Positions 1 to 8,674 of a stretch of 64,000 nucleotides of DNA are shown piece after piece. The stretch's first letter is position 1, and each line of letters opens with the position of its first letter. The position numbers and the translations under genes are program-made. Origin of the DNA: Bacillaceae bacterium IKA-2 (lineage in GTDB: Bacteria > Bacillota > Bacilli > Bacillales > Anaerobacillaceae); assembly GCA_031761875.1 (NCBI GenBank), contig CP134492.1, forward strand, positions 3,844,001-3,908,000, in the 5' to 3' direction. Below the pieces are notes generated by a model, which was not told where the DNA came from, searched no databases, and was given only the letters and a program-made list of their open reading frames with translations.

Positions 1-466
1 AACCACCTGCGAAAGATTTTTGCAAAGTAGTGTTGCCGCCATCACGTGTTTTTACATCTGCTACTTTGTTTCTTAATGTTGGTGAGTCTCTTAACATCGG
101 TGCTAACCGTTCTTTAGAAAAATTTTTGGCTAACGATTCTGTCGGTTGCAATAATAAAATAGGTGCTGGATCAAAATCAATATGGTACCCAACTGCATTT
201 AATATTATTTCTGTCTTTCCGACTTGAGCGCTTGCCATAATAATAATTTTTTCAATTTCAGGATCATTAACAGAGTCTAATATTTCTCGTTGGTAAGGAG
301 CACGATCTGTTCTCCATTGTCCCGATTCAGCTGACGACTCACTTGAAAGTTTTCTATATGCATCTGCCCATTCTGATACTGTCAAATCAGGAGGTGGGGA
401 AAGGATTTGTTTTGCGAGATCTCTAAAAAGATTTTCAGTATTATTCTTTTTTCTTTTTTCGACCAC
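1..466 (-). CDS. Phage terminase large subunit, GpA family (N-terminal part, runs off the window)
   Basis: The reverse strand encodes about 155 residues that continue past the window edge. The protein would be the ATPase/nuclease motor that packages phage DNA into proheads. An N-terminal stretch with PDLTVSEWADAYR and a Walker A-like SAQVGKTE are typical of lambda gpA-type terminases. I chose the GTG at 464-466 because AAGGAGAG lies 8 bases upstream. This start overlaps the end of the small-subunit gene by 26 bases, which suggests translational coupling. Only the ATPase N-terminus is visible, so an intact nuclease domain cannot be confirmed. Confidence 0.85.
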   Translation of the reverse strand, partial: MVEKRKKNNTENLFRDLAKQILSPPPDLTVSEWADAYRKLSSESSAESGQWRTDRAPYQREILDSVNDPEIEKIIIMASAQVGKTEIILNAVGYHIDFDPAPILLLQPTESLAKNFSKERLAPMLRDSPTLRNKVADVKTRDGGNTTLQKSFAGG

Positions 467-1043
467 GCTTATTACTCTCCTTGACAGGTTCGATTTCTTT
501 TAGACCCTCCTCTATTTCATCCTCATCCTCTAGATACAATTTATCTTTACTGTAATCATAGAAAATGTGAGGATCATAATCTGACAGTTCATCCATCATT
601 TCAAAAACCTCTTCTTTTAATTTTTCTTTAATGGTTGATATTTCCGTTTTCCCTAATATCTGAGGCGCGGTTTTTGTAGGCAAAGATAGTAATTTAGCTC
701 TAAAAGAACCGAGCATATCATTCATGACTCGTTTTACATCTTCCGAACGGTGGAGTTCGCCCATCATTATTTTTAATTCAAGCTCTGTTTTTTGTCGGCG
801 AGCGCGCACCCATAATGCTTCTTCCTCATATTTATCAATTTCCGTATCTGGTTTTTCGCGGTCAATTAAATAACTTGTATAAGCTGTAATGGAAGCAGGG
901 AGGTCAAATTTGCCATGAGACGCTTTAATAAGGGCATTTTCGTTAGCTAATTGTTGGATTCTTCTTGTACTTAAGCTTAAGATTTCGCTAATTTCCTTTG
1001 TCGTTACAATAAACTTTTTTTCTTGCAAACCCTTGTCTGACAT
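441..1043 (-). CDS. Phage terminase small subunit (Nu1-like DNA packaging protein)
   Basis: This 200-residue protein has an N-terminal winged-helix-like segment (VTTKEISEILSLSTRRIQQL) that would recognise phage DNA, a central helical region and a very acidic then lysine-rich C-terminus. It lies directly upstream of the terminase large subunit, as Nu1-type small subunits do. The open frame extends to 1193, but AGGGAGG precedes the ATG at 1041-1043 and the upstream 50 residues do not look like protein, so I start at 1043. Its role would be to bind the packaging site and recruit the large subunit. Confidence 0.75.
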   Translation of the reverse strand: MSDKGLQEKKFIVTTKEISEILSLSTRRIQQLANENALIKASHGKFDLPASITAYTSYLIDREKPDTEIDKYEEEALWVRARRQKTELELKIMMGELHRSEDVKRVMNDMLGSFRAKLLSLPTKTAPQILGKTEISTIKEKLKEEVFEMMDELSDYDPHIFYDYSKDKLYLEDEDEIEEGLKEIEPVKESNKRGRKKKKE

Positions 1044-1506
1044 ACCTTTGACTCCCTCCCTTAAATTATTTCCCACTATTTTTTTAACTGAATGCGAAAT
1101 AAACTTTCTCGCACAGAAACTAGAGCACTCTCGGGCTCGTATGCACCCGTACTGATTACAAAGCTCCAGGAGGACCCAATTAGTTATATACACCTTTAAA
1201 ACTCAGTGTTATCAGTACTTCAAGCTATGTCTCGAGTGTATCGATGAGCTAATTCATGAAATTTTAAAAACGTAATGAATTTTCTATAATTCCTCATGTT
1301 ATCCACAGTTTTCTTACTTATCCACCAATGAACTTCAATACATATTGTGTCTCTTTCGAACAAGTCTGCAACCTATTGCTACTGCTGCATTAAGGCCACT
1401 TCTGTTTTTGAATGATACAACTCTATATTTATGTGTCATAAGTCAAGTGTGAATCTTTAAGTATTAAGCTATTAAACTACTTAAATATTACCGCCTAATA
1501 ATCTTA
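1044..1506. other. Non-coding stretch in prophage, with two DnaA-box-like sites
   Basis: No convincing gene is seen here. TTATCCACA at 1299-1307 matches the DnaA-box consensus, and TTATCCACC at 1318-1326 is one base off, 19 bases away in the same orientation. Chance occurrence is possible. The position just before the terminase genes is where a packaging (cos/pac) site or an HNH endonuclease gene often sits in related phages, but no HNH gene is present. Confidence 0.3.
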
Positions 1507-1725
1507 CTAGTCATCTTTTAGTAGTTTACGAGCCTCTTTCCAAGGCTTGCCTAATATCTTTTCAATGCCAGCGCTATCAGCTTCTATCCTATCGAATAGA
1601 ACCTTTCTTCTTCGCTCGTTCTTGAGTTCCTTTAAGGATACAATGATCATCAATATAAACCATATAAAAGCTAACCCTTTTAAGATTTGATCTATATATA
1701 CAATAATTAAAAACGATTCACCCAT
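1507..1725 (-). CDS. Small phage membrane protein
   Basis: This 72-residue protein has one clear hydrophobic helix at about residues 5-31, followed by a basic, charged cytoplasmic-type tail (KNERRRK). An extended AGGAGGAGGTGA ribosome-binding site lies just upstream, at the end of the preceding small gene. I do not recognise a family. It lies between the terminase genes and the late regulator. Confidence 0.55.
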   Translation of the reverse strand: MGESFLIIVYIDQILKGLAFIWFILMIIVSLKELKNERRRKVLFDRIEADSAGIEKILGKPWKEARKLLKDD

Positions 1726-1731
1726 TAATGG

Positions 1732-1932
1732 TCACCTCCTCCTAACCGCCCCACCACGACGCTCATAGCGATCACGATCCATACCCATTAGACTTTTGAT
1801 TTCCCTCTCAGAAAACTTTTCGTTTGATCTAAGCGGGTCATTATTAACAGGCTTATTTTTTCTCTGCTTACTAATTCTGATTTTCTTAAGTTTCTCTTGT
1901 GTGTTTTTATCTAGGTGATCGATCAGTTTCAT
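1732..1932 (-). CDS. Small basic phage protein of the pre-terminase region
   Basis: This 66-residue, strongly basic protein ends in LMGMDRDRYERRGGAVRRR-type sequence. Similar small proteins with a 'REI..LMG' motif and an Arg-rich tail commonly lie near terminase genes in Bacillus prophages; that link is from memory of the family. GGGGTGAG lies at a usable distance upstream of the ATG. The function is unknown. Confidence 0.55.
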   Translation of the reverse strand: MKLIDHLDKNTQEKLKKIRISKQRKNKPVNNDPLRSNEKFSEREIKSLMGMDRDRYERRGGAVRRR

Positions 1933-1989
1933 AACAAACTCACCCCTTTTTTCAGAAAATTAAAAAGCACCTCATAGCGAGCTGCTTTG

Positions 1990-2544
1990 TTACCGATTTT
2001 TCTTATAACTTAATTTCATCATTGCCTTTTCTATCGAGTCTTGTGTAATGCCGATATATCGTAACGTGTGCTCGGGAGTAGAATGATTAAAAATGTTTTG
2101 AAGCATAGCTACATCTTTAGTAGACGAGTACATATGGTAACCGAACGTCTTCCTCAATGTATGCGTTCCGATGTTTTCGAGTCCGCAAACATAAGCTGCA
2201 CTTCTGAGTATTTTATAAGCCATCCCCCGATGAATAGGCTTATTCAGTCCTTTTCTAGATTTGAATAAATATTCATCATCATCCTTGTCTGCAATATACT
2301 TTTTAATCTCTCTTCTGTACTCGGGGATAATGGGGATTATTTTCGACTTCCTTGTTTTCTTTTCTTTTATATCAATATATTTCCCTTGCACATCTTTGGA
2401 CTTGAGGGATAAGATGTCCGATATCCTTAATCCTGTGTAAATACCAGTTAGAAACAACATATGATTCCGGTCACTTTGTTCCAATAAAAACTCCATTATT
2501 TCAGCTACTTTTTCCATATCTCGAATTGGTTGGACAAACTTCAT
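1990..2544 (-). CDS. Small phage tyrosine recombinase (catalytic domain only)
   Basis: This 184-residue protein consists essentially of the phage-integrase catalytic domain. It has the arginine in GLRISD, a lysine in EKKTRKSK, HTLRKT, the late histidine in NHSTPEH and the nucleophile tyrosine in LRYIGI. The arm-binding and core-binding domains of a full integrase are missing. Such short recombinases recur beside ArpU genes in Firmicute prophages and are distinct from the real integrase at 24253. It may resolve concatemers or act on the phage genome; that is inference. Confidence 0.8.
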   Translation of the reverse strand: MKFVQPIRDMEKVAEIMEFLLEQSDRNHMLFLTGIYTGLRISDILSLKSKDVQGKYIDIKEKKTRKSKIIPIIPEYRREIKKYIADKDDDEYLFKSRKGLNKPIHRGMAYKILRSAAYVCGLENIGTHTLRKTFGYHMYSSTKDVAMLQNIFNHSTPEHTLRYIGITQDSIEKAMMKLSYKKNR

Positions 2545-2654
2545 CGTCTATCCCTCCTTGCACCCACTAAATATTATTTGTTACTAACATAATACAACAG
2601 AGATTAGTGTTTGCTCTGCCTAGTTACTGCCATGTTTCTGCCTAATGTCTGCCA

Positions 2655-3092
2655 TTATGTTAAATCTTCTTTAATTACTTCTATTTTAAGAGCAAAAGCT
2701 AAGTTATAAAAAGCTCTAGCTTTTATGCGATAATACTGGCGCTCACTCAGCCCTACGCTTGTATATATTTGATAGTCAAATTCCGTATCTTCATTAATGT
2801 ATCGTCTTATAATAATTTCTCTTTCTTGGATTCTAATCCTATTAACCGCTTTTCGGACCTGCTCTATAAAAGATAACTTTCTTTTCTCTCCATCTACATT
2901 TGCTACCGCTATATCTTCTGTACTTGAATGAAATTCGTTAGTATTAGTAGGGGGTACCAGTGAAAAAGTCTGAGTTACTTTTGGAGTTCTTCTTTCGTCA
3001 ACGGTAAGTAAACATACGCGATATTGTTCAAGCGCCTTCTCGACGGCTTCTTTAGTCTTTTCTCTATTTATCTCTGGTAATTGAAATAACAT
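2655..3092 (-). CDS. ArpU-family late transcriptional regulator
   Basis: This 145-residue protein matches the ArpU family, sigma-like regulators of phage late genes. Its C-terminal half reads like a sigma region 4 helix-turn-helix (RIQEREIIIRRY ... GLSERQYYRIKARAFYNLA). The open frame starts at 3140, but AGGGAGGT lies 8 bases before the ATG at 3090-3092, so that start is used. A strong terminator lies upstream at 3156-3203, so this gene and the terminase genes probably have their own promoter. Confidence 0.75.
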   Translation of the reverse strand: MLFQLPEINREKTKEAVEKALEQYRVCLLTVDERRTPKVTQTFSLVPPTNTNEFHSSTEDIAVANVDGEKRKLSFIEQVRKAVNRIRIQEREIIIRRYINEDTEFDYQIYTSVGLSERQYYRIKARAFYNLAFALKIEVIKEDLT

Positions 3093-3155
3093 TATCAAAA
3101 ACCTCCCTTTAATTTTAACGAATGATCTTTTTGTCATCACTCTGTACAGATAAAC

Positions 3156-3203
3156 AAAAAGAGGACACTAAACAAACAAAATTTCTGCTTGTTTAGTGTC
3201 CTC
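3156..3203 (-). terminator. Rho-independent terminator for minus-strand early transcripts
   Basis: A perfect 15-bp stem (GAGGACACTAAACAA at 3161-3175 and its complement at 3189-3203) is followed on the minus strand by a T5 run. It separates the early/replication genes from the ArpU-terminase block. Confidence 0.85.
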
Positions 3204-3212
3204 CGAGTTCGG

Positions 3213-3581
3213 TCAGACTAAGTATTCATTTACTTGAGTATAAATGAACCATTCCTTTAATTCATAACATATTTTCATTTTTATTGGAATTTTATTGTCT
3301 CTATGTTCTTCTAAAATTTTTATCGCTTCCGCCCAATCAAACTTTTTTGTTTTGTTAATGTAACTCCAAATCCCATATGCGTGGTGCTCCCATAACTCGT
3401 AATGAAAGTTTTTCTTCTTTACACATCCTGGATAAAGATCACTTTCGACTGGTGACAAAGCGTCCTTTGGGACAAAACCGCTTATGTAACAACATGAATT
3501 GTCCTTCCAATAAGCCTTACCTTCATCAAACGTATTAAATGTTTCGAATATAGTCAACTGCTCAATTACTAGACGGTCCAT
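3213..3581 (-). CDS. Hypothetical phage protein (122 residues)
   Basis: A soluble-looking protein, rich in aromatic residues, with several cysteines (SCCYISG, PGCVKKK, KICYELKEW). No family is recognised. It follows the DUF3102 gene by 11 bases and is the last gene before the terminator at 3156-3203, so it belongs to the early operon. Confidence 0.55.
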   Translation of the reverse strand: MDRLVIEQLTIFETFNTFDEGKAYWKDNSCCYISGFVPKDALSPVESDLYPGCVKKKNFHYELWEHHAYGIWSYINKTKKFDWAEAIKILEEHRDNKIPIKMKICYELKEWFIYTQVNEYLV

Positions 3582-3592
3582 AAAATCCCCTT

Positions 3593-4531
3593 CTAAAGTC
3601 GTTCAGACATTTTATTTATTAGCCCTGTGACAGCACCCTTATACTTTTCATGCACAAGTTCATCGGCTTCTTTTATTTCATCTAAGGATGCTAACAAACT
3701 CTGAAAGTTAGTAACTAATATCTCAAAACAAAAGGAAAATTTGACCTCAGATTTATTATCCTTTTTCTTGGCTTTTTCTCTTAGTTCATTCAACTCTTTT
3801 TGCACTTCTTCAGGAATAACTTCTACCGTTGCTGGAACATCGATAGGTTTCTTCTTCAATTCCTCTTCAAGAGTAGTAATTTGTGATTTATATTTTTCAA
3901 GTTCGGTTTGTGAATATAAAAACGAATCCTGAAGTTTTTTAAGTTTTTCTTTATCTACTCCACCAGATTCCTTTTTATCAAGTTCCTTTTGTAATCGGTT
4001 TGATAATTCAGCGTGAGTTTTACTTTGTTTTTCTAAATCGTCATATTTGGTAGAAATCTTTTCCCTGGTATCGCGTTCTTTATCATTTTTTTGTTCACTT
4101 TCCAATAATTTCAGTTCTAATTCTTTTTTCTCTTTAATCACTTTATTAAGTTCTCTAGTAGACATATTTTCTACATCTTTCTCTTTGACAAAGGCTTCTC
4201 GCTGTTCTTCTGGCACTCCAAGAAGCGCTACCGCTTGGCTATAAGACAACTTCTCAAACGCTTGCGATTTTACATTAGCTCCAAAGATAGATAACTGATC
4301 CGAGGAAAACTGTTCAAAAATTCTAAGCAAGTTAGTGGCCGTTGATTGAGAATAATCTACATTTCCCTCTAACCACTTGCCCCATTCGCCGTGTGGCACC
4401 ATGATCTTCGCTTCAGTTAATCTTCGTCCAATTTCAATACTGTTGTACAAAAACATCTTTCTTGTTTGCTCTTTAATACTATTTATTTCAGCTGCAATTA
4501 TTTCAGTTGTTCTGGTTGATACCTGGTTCAT
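3593..4531 (-). CDS. DUF3102-family phage protein with coiled coil
   Basis: This 312-residue protein has the DUF3102 N-terminal domain at about residues 10-130 (EIGRRLTEAK, HGEWGKWLE, YSQSTATNLLRIFEQF), a ParB/KorB-like helical fold seen in Firmicute prophages. A long charged coiled coil follows at about residues 130-260, then a conserved short C-terminal helix region. It sits 11 bases downstream of the broken pcfJ gene. Its biochemical function is not established. Confidence 0.75.
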   Translation of the reverse strand: MNQVSTRTTEIIAAEINSIKEQTRKMFLYNSIEIGRRLTEAKIMVPHGEWGKWLEGNVDYSQSTATNLLRIFEQFSSDQLSIFGANVKSQAFEKLSYSQAVALLGVPEEQREAFVKEKDVENMSTRELNKVIKEKKELELKLLESEQKNDKERDTREKISTKYDDLEKQSKTHAELSNRLQKELDKKESGGVDKEKLKKLQDSFLYSQTELEKYKSQITTLEEELKKKPIDVPATVEVIPEEVQKELNELREKAKKKDNKSEVKFSFCFEILVTNFQSLLASLDEIKEADELVHEKYKGAVTGLINKMSERL

Positions 4532-4542
4532 ATTCTTCCCCC

Positions 4543-5082
4543 CTATGCTAGTTGAGCGGTTTTCTTTTTCTGTGTCTTCTTGGCCAATTTTTCTTTTTCA
4601 AATTCCGCAATAAAAAGTTTTACTTCTTTAGTTGGACTACAATTTTTATTACCGCGAACTTGGGTAATATGCTTGCCGTTTATTTCTACAGTGTAAAAAG
4701 GTTTATCTGGATTAGATGCTTTTCGAAGCACAAAGAGGTCTATTTTCCCTTCTGCATACTTCTTAGCGTAACCACCAACACAATGAGTTAAGGCATTACC
4801 TTCGTCTATTAATTCTTTAGAGCTTGAAGCTGGTCGAATTAGACATTCACCCTGCTTAAAGGTAAGTTTGCTTAGTTCTTTTAATCTAGCCTCGATCTTG
4901 GCGTTTAGCTCCTGATCTTCTTTGTATTTCACTTTTTTGATAGTCTCTTGGTGGGCTTTGTAAAGGTTAGACGGAAACAAAATGCTGTCTTGACTTGTGT
5001 CCATATTCAACTTCTCGCAATCAGCAATGTAATCTCTCCAAGTTCCAATAACATAATCTCCACGATTAAATTTCTTCTTTGC
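4543..5082 (-). pseudogene. PcfJ-like protein, C-terminal fragment (gene split by IS21-family insertion)
   Basis: The frame (open to 5133, but upstream of 5082 it is IS sequence) carries the conserved PcfJ C-terminal signature LTHCVGGYAKKYAEGK followed by LFVLRKASNP and FYTVEINGK. The N-terminal half is at 10974-11984 on the same strand. The 6-bp sequence at 5077-5082 is repeated at 10974-10979. Joining the halves across one copy gives the continuous reading ESKGAK-KKFNRGDYV, so the original gene was intact before insertion. The fragment probably cannot be translated from its native start. Confidence 0.85.
5077..5082. repeat. 6-bp target-site duplication of the IS21-family element (left copy)
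   Basis: CTTTGC here is repeated at 10974-10979. It directly abuts the two element ends, whose outermost bases are TGTATTTG (5083 onward) and CATAAACA (ending at 10973). Confidence 0.8.
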
Positions 5083-5133
5083 TGTATTTGTCAACTCAAA
5101 AGCGGTCCACGAATCAGTTGAAAAAAGGTCCAC

Positions 5134-5880
5134 TTATTTAGTTGGTTTTAGCCATGACATTGTCTCTTCAAATCGGTGACTTACTTCTCGTGAAATATCT
5201 AAGATATGTGATTTGTGAGCAAGTCTATCTACAATTGCACCAGTAAGCATCGGGTCTTTAAAAATCTCTTCCCAGCGATCAAAAGCCAAGTTTGTTGTTA
5301 TGATTATTGATCCTTTATCGTTTCTATTTGATAATAAATTAAATAGTATTTCACAACCAATTTTGTCAAATGATACGTATCCCAGTTCATCTAAAACGAC
5401 AAGACTGTACTTTTCAAATTTGGTTTTATATTGCGATAGTTTGCTTTCACTCATTGCTTCTTTTAACTCTATTATTAAGTTAGGTACAGAGATAAACAAT
5501 ACACTTTTGCCTTCCAAACACGCCTTAATACCAAGCCCAATACTATAATGTGATTTCCCGCAGCCAGGAGATCCTATTAAGATTATATTTTCTTTATTTT
5601 CAATGAACTGCAACGTTTCTAGTTCTTCGAATTTCGGTATAAATTTCTTATGGTACTTACTCTTGTCGAAGTCTTCTAAGTACTTGTTAAGAGGGAATTT
5701 AGCCCTTCTGAGTCTATGTTTTAAACCATTCTCAAGCCTTAGTTCTAATTCTCTTTCGAGTAGACGACTTATCAGCTCTCGGTGGGTCATGTTTGTATGG
5801 TTTGCTTCATCAAGAAGCATTTGATAATTGGTTTTTATATAGGGTAATTTTAGTATATGGGCCATTTCTTGTATTTGCAT
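5134..5880 (-). CDS. istB: IS21-family helper ATPase IstB
   Basis: This 248-residue AAA+ ATPase has Walker A GSPGCGKSHYS (about residues 102-112) and Walker B LVVLDELGY. IstB assembles on DNA and activates the IstA transposase for insertion; its sequence resembles DnaC-type loaders. The start codon abuts the istA stop (TAA-ATG), with GGAGGTGG ahead of it, so the two genes are coupled. It looks full length, but its partner istA is disrupted. Confidence 0.92.
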   Translation of the reverse strand: MQIQEMAHILKLPYIKTNYQMLLDEANHTNMTHRELISRLLERELELRLENGLKHRLRRAKFPLNKYLEDFDKSKYHKKFIPKFEELETLQFIENKENIILIGSPGCGKSHYSIGLGIKACLEGKSVLFISVPNLIIELKEAMSESKLSQYKTKFEKYSLVVLDELGYVSFDKIGCEILFNLLSNRNDKGSIIITTNLAFDRWEEIFKDPMLTGAIVDRLAHKSHILDISREVSHRFEETMSWLKPTK

Positions 5881-6569
5881 TTATTCCACCTCCGAGAAAC
5901 ATAATTCGTTATATCTAGATACTTGCCTTGTAGCGATGTTGCTAAGTGCAGTTTTATCTATGTGCATAGATGGAATAATATCGATATGAGATTTATTGTA
6001 TGTTTCTAGAATCAATAGTATTTCTTCGATTGGTTTATCATCATTTTCTTGAATGATCTCTATGAATTTTTTCTTGTTTCTGCTAAAATTAGTATCATAG
6101 ATGGCTTTTAACCTTGGTATGCTTTTTAGAGCGTGGGAGTTCTTGATTGCACCTGGTTTTTTGTTTAATGAGTTTAAGTAATGTTTAATTTTAATACTTA
6201 TCTCGTTAGTACCATCTATTTTTTTGTGTTCACAAACGAGTATGTTGTTTGAATAAAAGCCTATTGTGTCGTAATATTTCTTGATTGTTATTAAGCGTCC
6301 TACAAGATACTCCGGTACTGAATAGTGGTTGTTATCAACTCGTACAAAACTATATTTATTTGGTTTTTGCACTGTAACTGTTGCAAGATCAAGCTTTGGT
6401 TTTGTAGGTTGAAGATGTTTTATTTCTTCAGAAATAGTGCTGTCTTTATTGAGTTCTATCAATATAGTATTCAAGTATTCACGTGCATCATCGAATGTCT
6501 TAAACTTATAAGTTAACGCAAATGCTTTGTTCCTAATTATCTTCACGCTGCCCTCCACATGACCCTTCT
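5881..6569 (-). pseudogene. istA: IstA transposase, C-terminal fragment
   Basis: The fragment encodes the C-terminal part of an IS21 transposase, starting at the conserved GHVEG after the split point. The N-terminal part is at 10062-10847. The two pieces rejoin in frame as CFSGNEKG-HVEGSVK if the segment 6570-10069 is removed. The GTG at about 6556-6558 could look like a start, but the residues before it (KGH) belong to the transposase. The third catalytic acidic residue of the DDE triad lies close to this junction. Confidence 0.88.
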
Positions 6570-6587
6570 AATGCAAAGCTTTACATT

Positions 6588-6638
6588 AGAAGGGTAATGA
6601 AAAGTATATGATAATGTAAAGTAAGGCTGTTAAATAAC
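6588..6638. repeat. Left terminal inverted repeat of the RIT element
   Basis: The 51 bases starting AGAAGGGTAATGAAAAG are the inverse complement of 10019-10069, with a single mismatch. The outermost 8 bases are the complement of the istA target octamer ACCCTTCT. Confidence 0.92.
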
Positions 6639-6660
6639 CGTAAGTAAAGGATCCCTCGCT

Positions 6661-6675
6661 GTTTTACTTTACATT
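6661..6675. repeat. Left subterminal recombinase-site arm of the RIT element
   Basis: GTTTTACTTTACATT is the exact inverse complement of 9982-9996. Together with AATGTAAAGTAAG inside the terminal repeat it forms a pair of inverted arms about 35 bases apart, as expected for a tyrosine-recombinase binding site. Confidence 0.75.
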
Positions 6676-6696
6676 ATCTGCAACGCAAACACTATT

Positions 6697-7716
6697 TTAT
6701 TTATCAAATCTTTTTAGCCATTCCAATAAATCTCCACTTTTTTGCCAAGAAGGTGCACCTTTTGGTACAACATCTGTATATGCTTTTTCAATTGCTTCTC
6801 TTTTTTGTTTTGAATCTACCTTAGCGTAAATTTCAGTTGTTTGGACAGAACGGTGACCTAGTATATCACGGATGTATATGAGATTAACTCCTGCTTGGAG
6901 TAAGTGCATAGCTTTTGAATGTCTCAGACAATGACAGCTAAATCGTTCTGGGATTAATATTTGATCTTTAATACGAGCCTTGCGTGCATATTTATCTAGT
7001 ATGTAATTCACCCCTGCCCGGGTCAGTTTTTCTCCTCTTTTGTTACAGAACAATGGGTACATGTTTGCTGACAAACTTAACAGCCCCTGCTCATCCATAT
7101 ATCGATTTAATAAATCTAACGGAGCATCCATCAGAGGGACTATCCGGGCTTTATTCCCCTTACCAATTAACTTTACAGTACATGGTCTGTCAAAACGTAC
7201 TTGTGACGGAGTGAGGTCAATGATTTCCTGTACTCTTCCACCGCTTTCATACATAATTGACAAAAGAGCAAGATCTCTTCGTCCTATTTTAGTTGACTGA
7301 TCAGGCATTTCCAAAAGTAGTCTGATCCCATTAAGCGTTAGGTAACTGATTGATTTTGTTTCTGTTTTCTTAACCCGGATTCCAAGGATTCTCTGCCATT
7401 CCAAAAGATTATCGGGGCTCTGATACTGGAGATATTGGAAGAAAGAGTGTAATGCCGCAAGGCGGACGTTCCTTGTGGCTGTACTACAGCCACGCTCTGT
7501 TTCTATCCAGTCAAGAAAGTGAATAACCATTTCCTTATTAATCATGCCCAGCGTCAGAGAATTTGTTTTTATTCCTTTTTTATCCTTGATAAATGTAAGG
7601 AAAAGTACAAATGTGTCTCTATAAGAGGCAATCGTATTTATACTGAACCCCATTTCTCCTGGCAGGTATTTTGTAAGAAATCCTGTCAGATAGCGAGAGA
7701 AATCAGTCGGCTTCAT
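6697..7716 (-). CDS. RIT tyrosine recombinase, third of trio
   Basis: This recombinase of about 339 residues has an N-terminal SAM-like core-binding domain and a complete catalytic set: arginine in GGRVQE, lysine in GKGNKAR, HCLRHS, histidine in LGHRS and tyrosine in IYAKV. The frame is open to 7746, but GGAGG lies about 9 bases before the ATG at 7714-7716, so that start is used. It overlaps the end of the second recombinase by 14 bases. Its start is embedded in the upstream gene, so expression probably depends on translational coupling. Confidence 0.9.
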   Translation of the reverse strand: MKPTDFSRYLTGFLTKYLPGEMGFSINTIASYRDTFVLFLTFIKDKKGIKTNSLTLGMINKEMVIHFLDWIETERGCSTATRNVRLAALHSFFQYLQYQSPDNLLEWQRILGIRVKKTETKSISYLTLNGIRLLLEMPDQSTKIGRRDLALLSIMYESGGRVQEIIDLTPSQVRFDRPCTVKLIGKGNKARIVPLMDAPLDLLNRYMDEQGLLSLSANMYPLFCNKRGEKLTRAGVNYILDKYARKARIKDQILIPERFSCHCLRHSKAMHLLQAGVNLIYIRDILGHRSVQTTEIYAKVDSKQKREAIEKAYTDVVPKGAPSWQKSGDLLEWLKRFDK

Positions 7717-8674
7717 AATGGTCAACCTCCGGAAATACATAGGCACAAACGTTATCTACTTCTCTAATTAAATCAGGGTACATGTCAGATGTTAGCCTTA
7801 CATACTTATCTGTAGCCTCTAATGACTGATGCCCAAGATATTTTGATAATATTGGGAGTGAGTAGTATAAATCTAGCCCAGCTTCTGACATTTTCACAAG
7901 AGAGTGTACACTGAAAGTGTGACGAAAGTCATGCATTCTTGGGCCAAAACCCTTCCCACCATGTGGAATTCCTGCATTCCAGAGTATTTTTCTGAACCAT
8001 TCATATATTGCCTTGGCATTACATTTTTGCCCATTGTTCTTGATAAAAAAATAACCTTTCGGTTCATATTTGCCGGGACGAACATTCCTATATTGAATAC
8101 ACACCTCAGTTAGTGTTTCAGATAATGGGAGTATTCGGTCTTTGCCGTTTTTCGTTTCCCTGACAATAATATTTTTTGCATCAAGATCAACATCCTTACA
8201 TGTTAGGGATAACGCTTCGCTGATACGGATGCCACAGCCATATAGCATTCTAAATAAAGCGGGGAGTACATACACAGTTGTTTCAAATCGTCTATTAACT
8301 TTAAGCGTATCACATGCATCGAAGAATGCATTCACTTCCTTTTTCGAGAAAATATGTGGTACAAACGTACTGCTGTACTTTTTAGGCAATCTCGGTATAT
8401 GTGATGGATATCCCATATCATTTAAATAGGCGGAAAATTTTGCAATATAATGAATCCTCGCATAACGTGTCTTGTCTGATTCATTTGGACGCTTCTCACT
8501 CCATTTATCAACAATCTCCTTTGATAGACCGAGTTTTAATACGGCATTATCTATTGTAAATCTGTCAAATAACGAAAGTGTGTAAGTGGCATCAACAAAC
8601 TTGTAACCGAGGTTTCTTTTGAAATCAATGTACTGTTCGATTAAACCAGCATAAATACCACAATAGTTCGGCAT
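7703..8674 (-). CDS. RIT tyrosine recombinase, second of trio
   Basis: This recombinase of about 323 residues carries arginine in GCGIRISE, lysine in ETKNGKDR, HDFRHT, histidine in LGHQS and tyrosine in DKYVRL, so all catalytic positions are present. The frame is open to 8731. The second of two adjacent ATGs (8672-8674) is 7 bases after AGGAGG and is preferred. The stop of the first recombinase overlaps this start (ATGATG context), which indicates coupled translation. Confidence 0.9.
   Translation of the reverse strand: MPNYCGIYAGLIEQYIDFKRNLGYKFVDATYTLSLFDRFTIDNAVLKLGLSKEIVDKWSEKRPNESDKTRYARIHYIAKFSAYLNDMGYPSHIPRLPKKYSSTFVPHIFSKKEVNAFFDACDTLKVNRRFETTVYVLPALFRMLYGCGIRISEALSLTCKDVDLDAKNIIVRETKNGKDRILPLSETLTEVCIQYRNVRPGKYEPKGYFFIKNNGQKCNAKAIYEWFRKILWNAGIPHGGKGFGPRMHDFRHTFSVHSLVKMSEAGLDLYYSLPILSKYLGHQSLEATDKYVRLTSDMYPDLIREVDNVCAYVFPEVDHYEAD

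Noticed and set aside
4543-5133. Independent gene starting at 5133
   Set aside because: The first 17 codons are IS21 end sequence; the rest is the pcfJ C-terminus.
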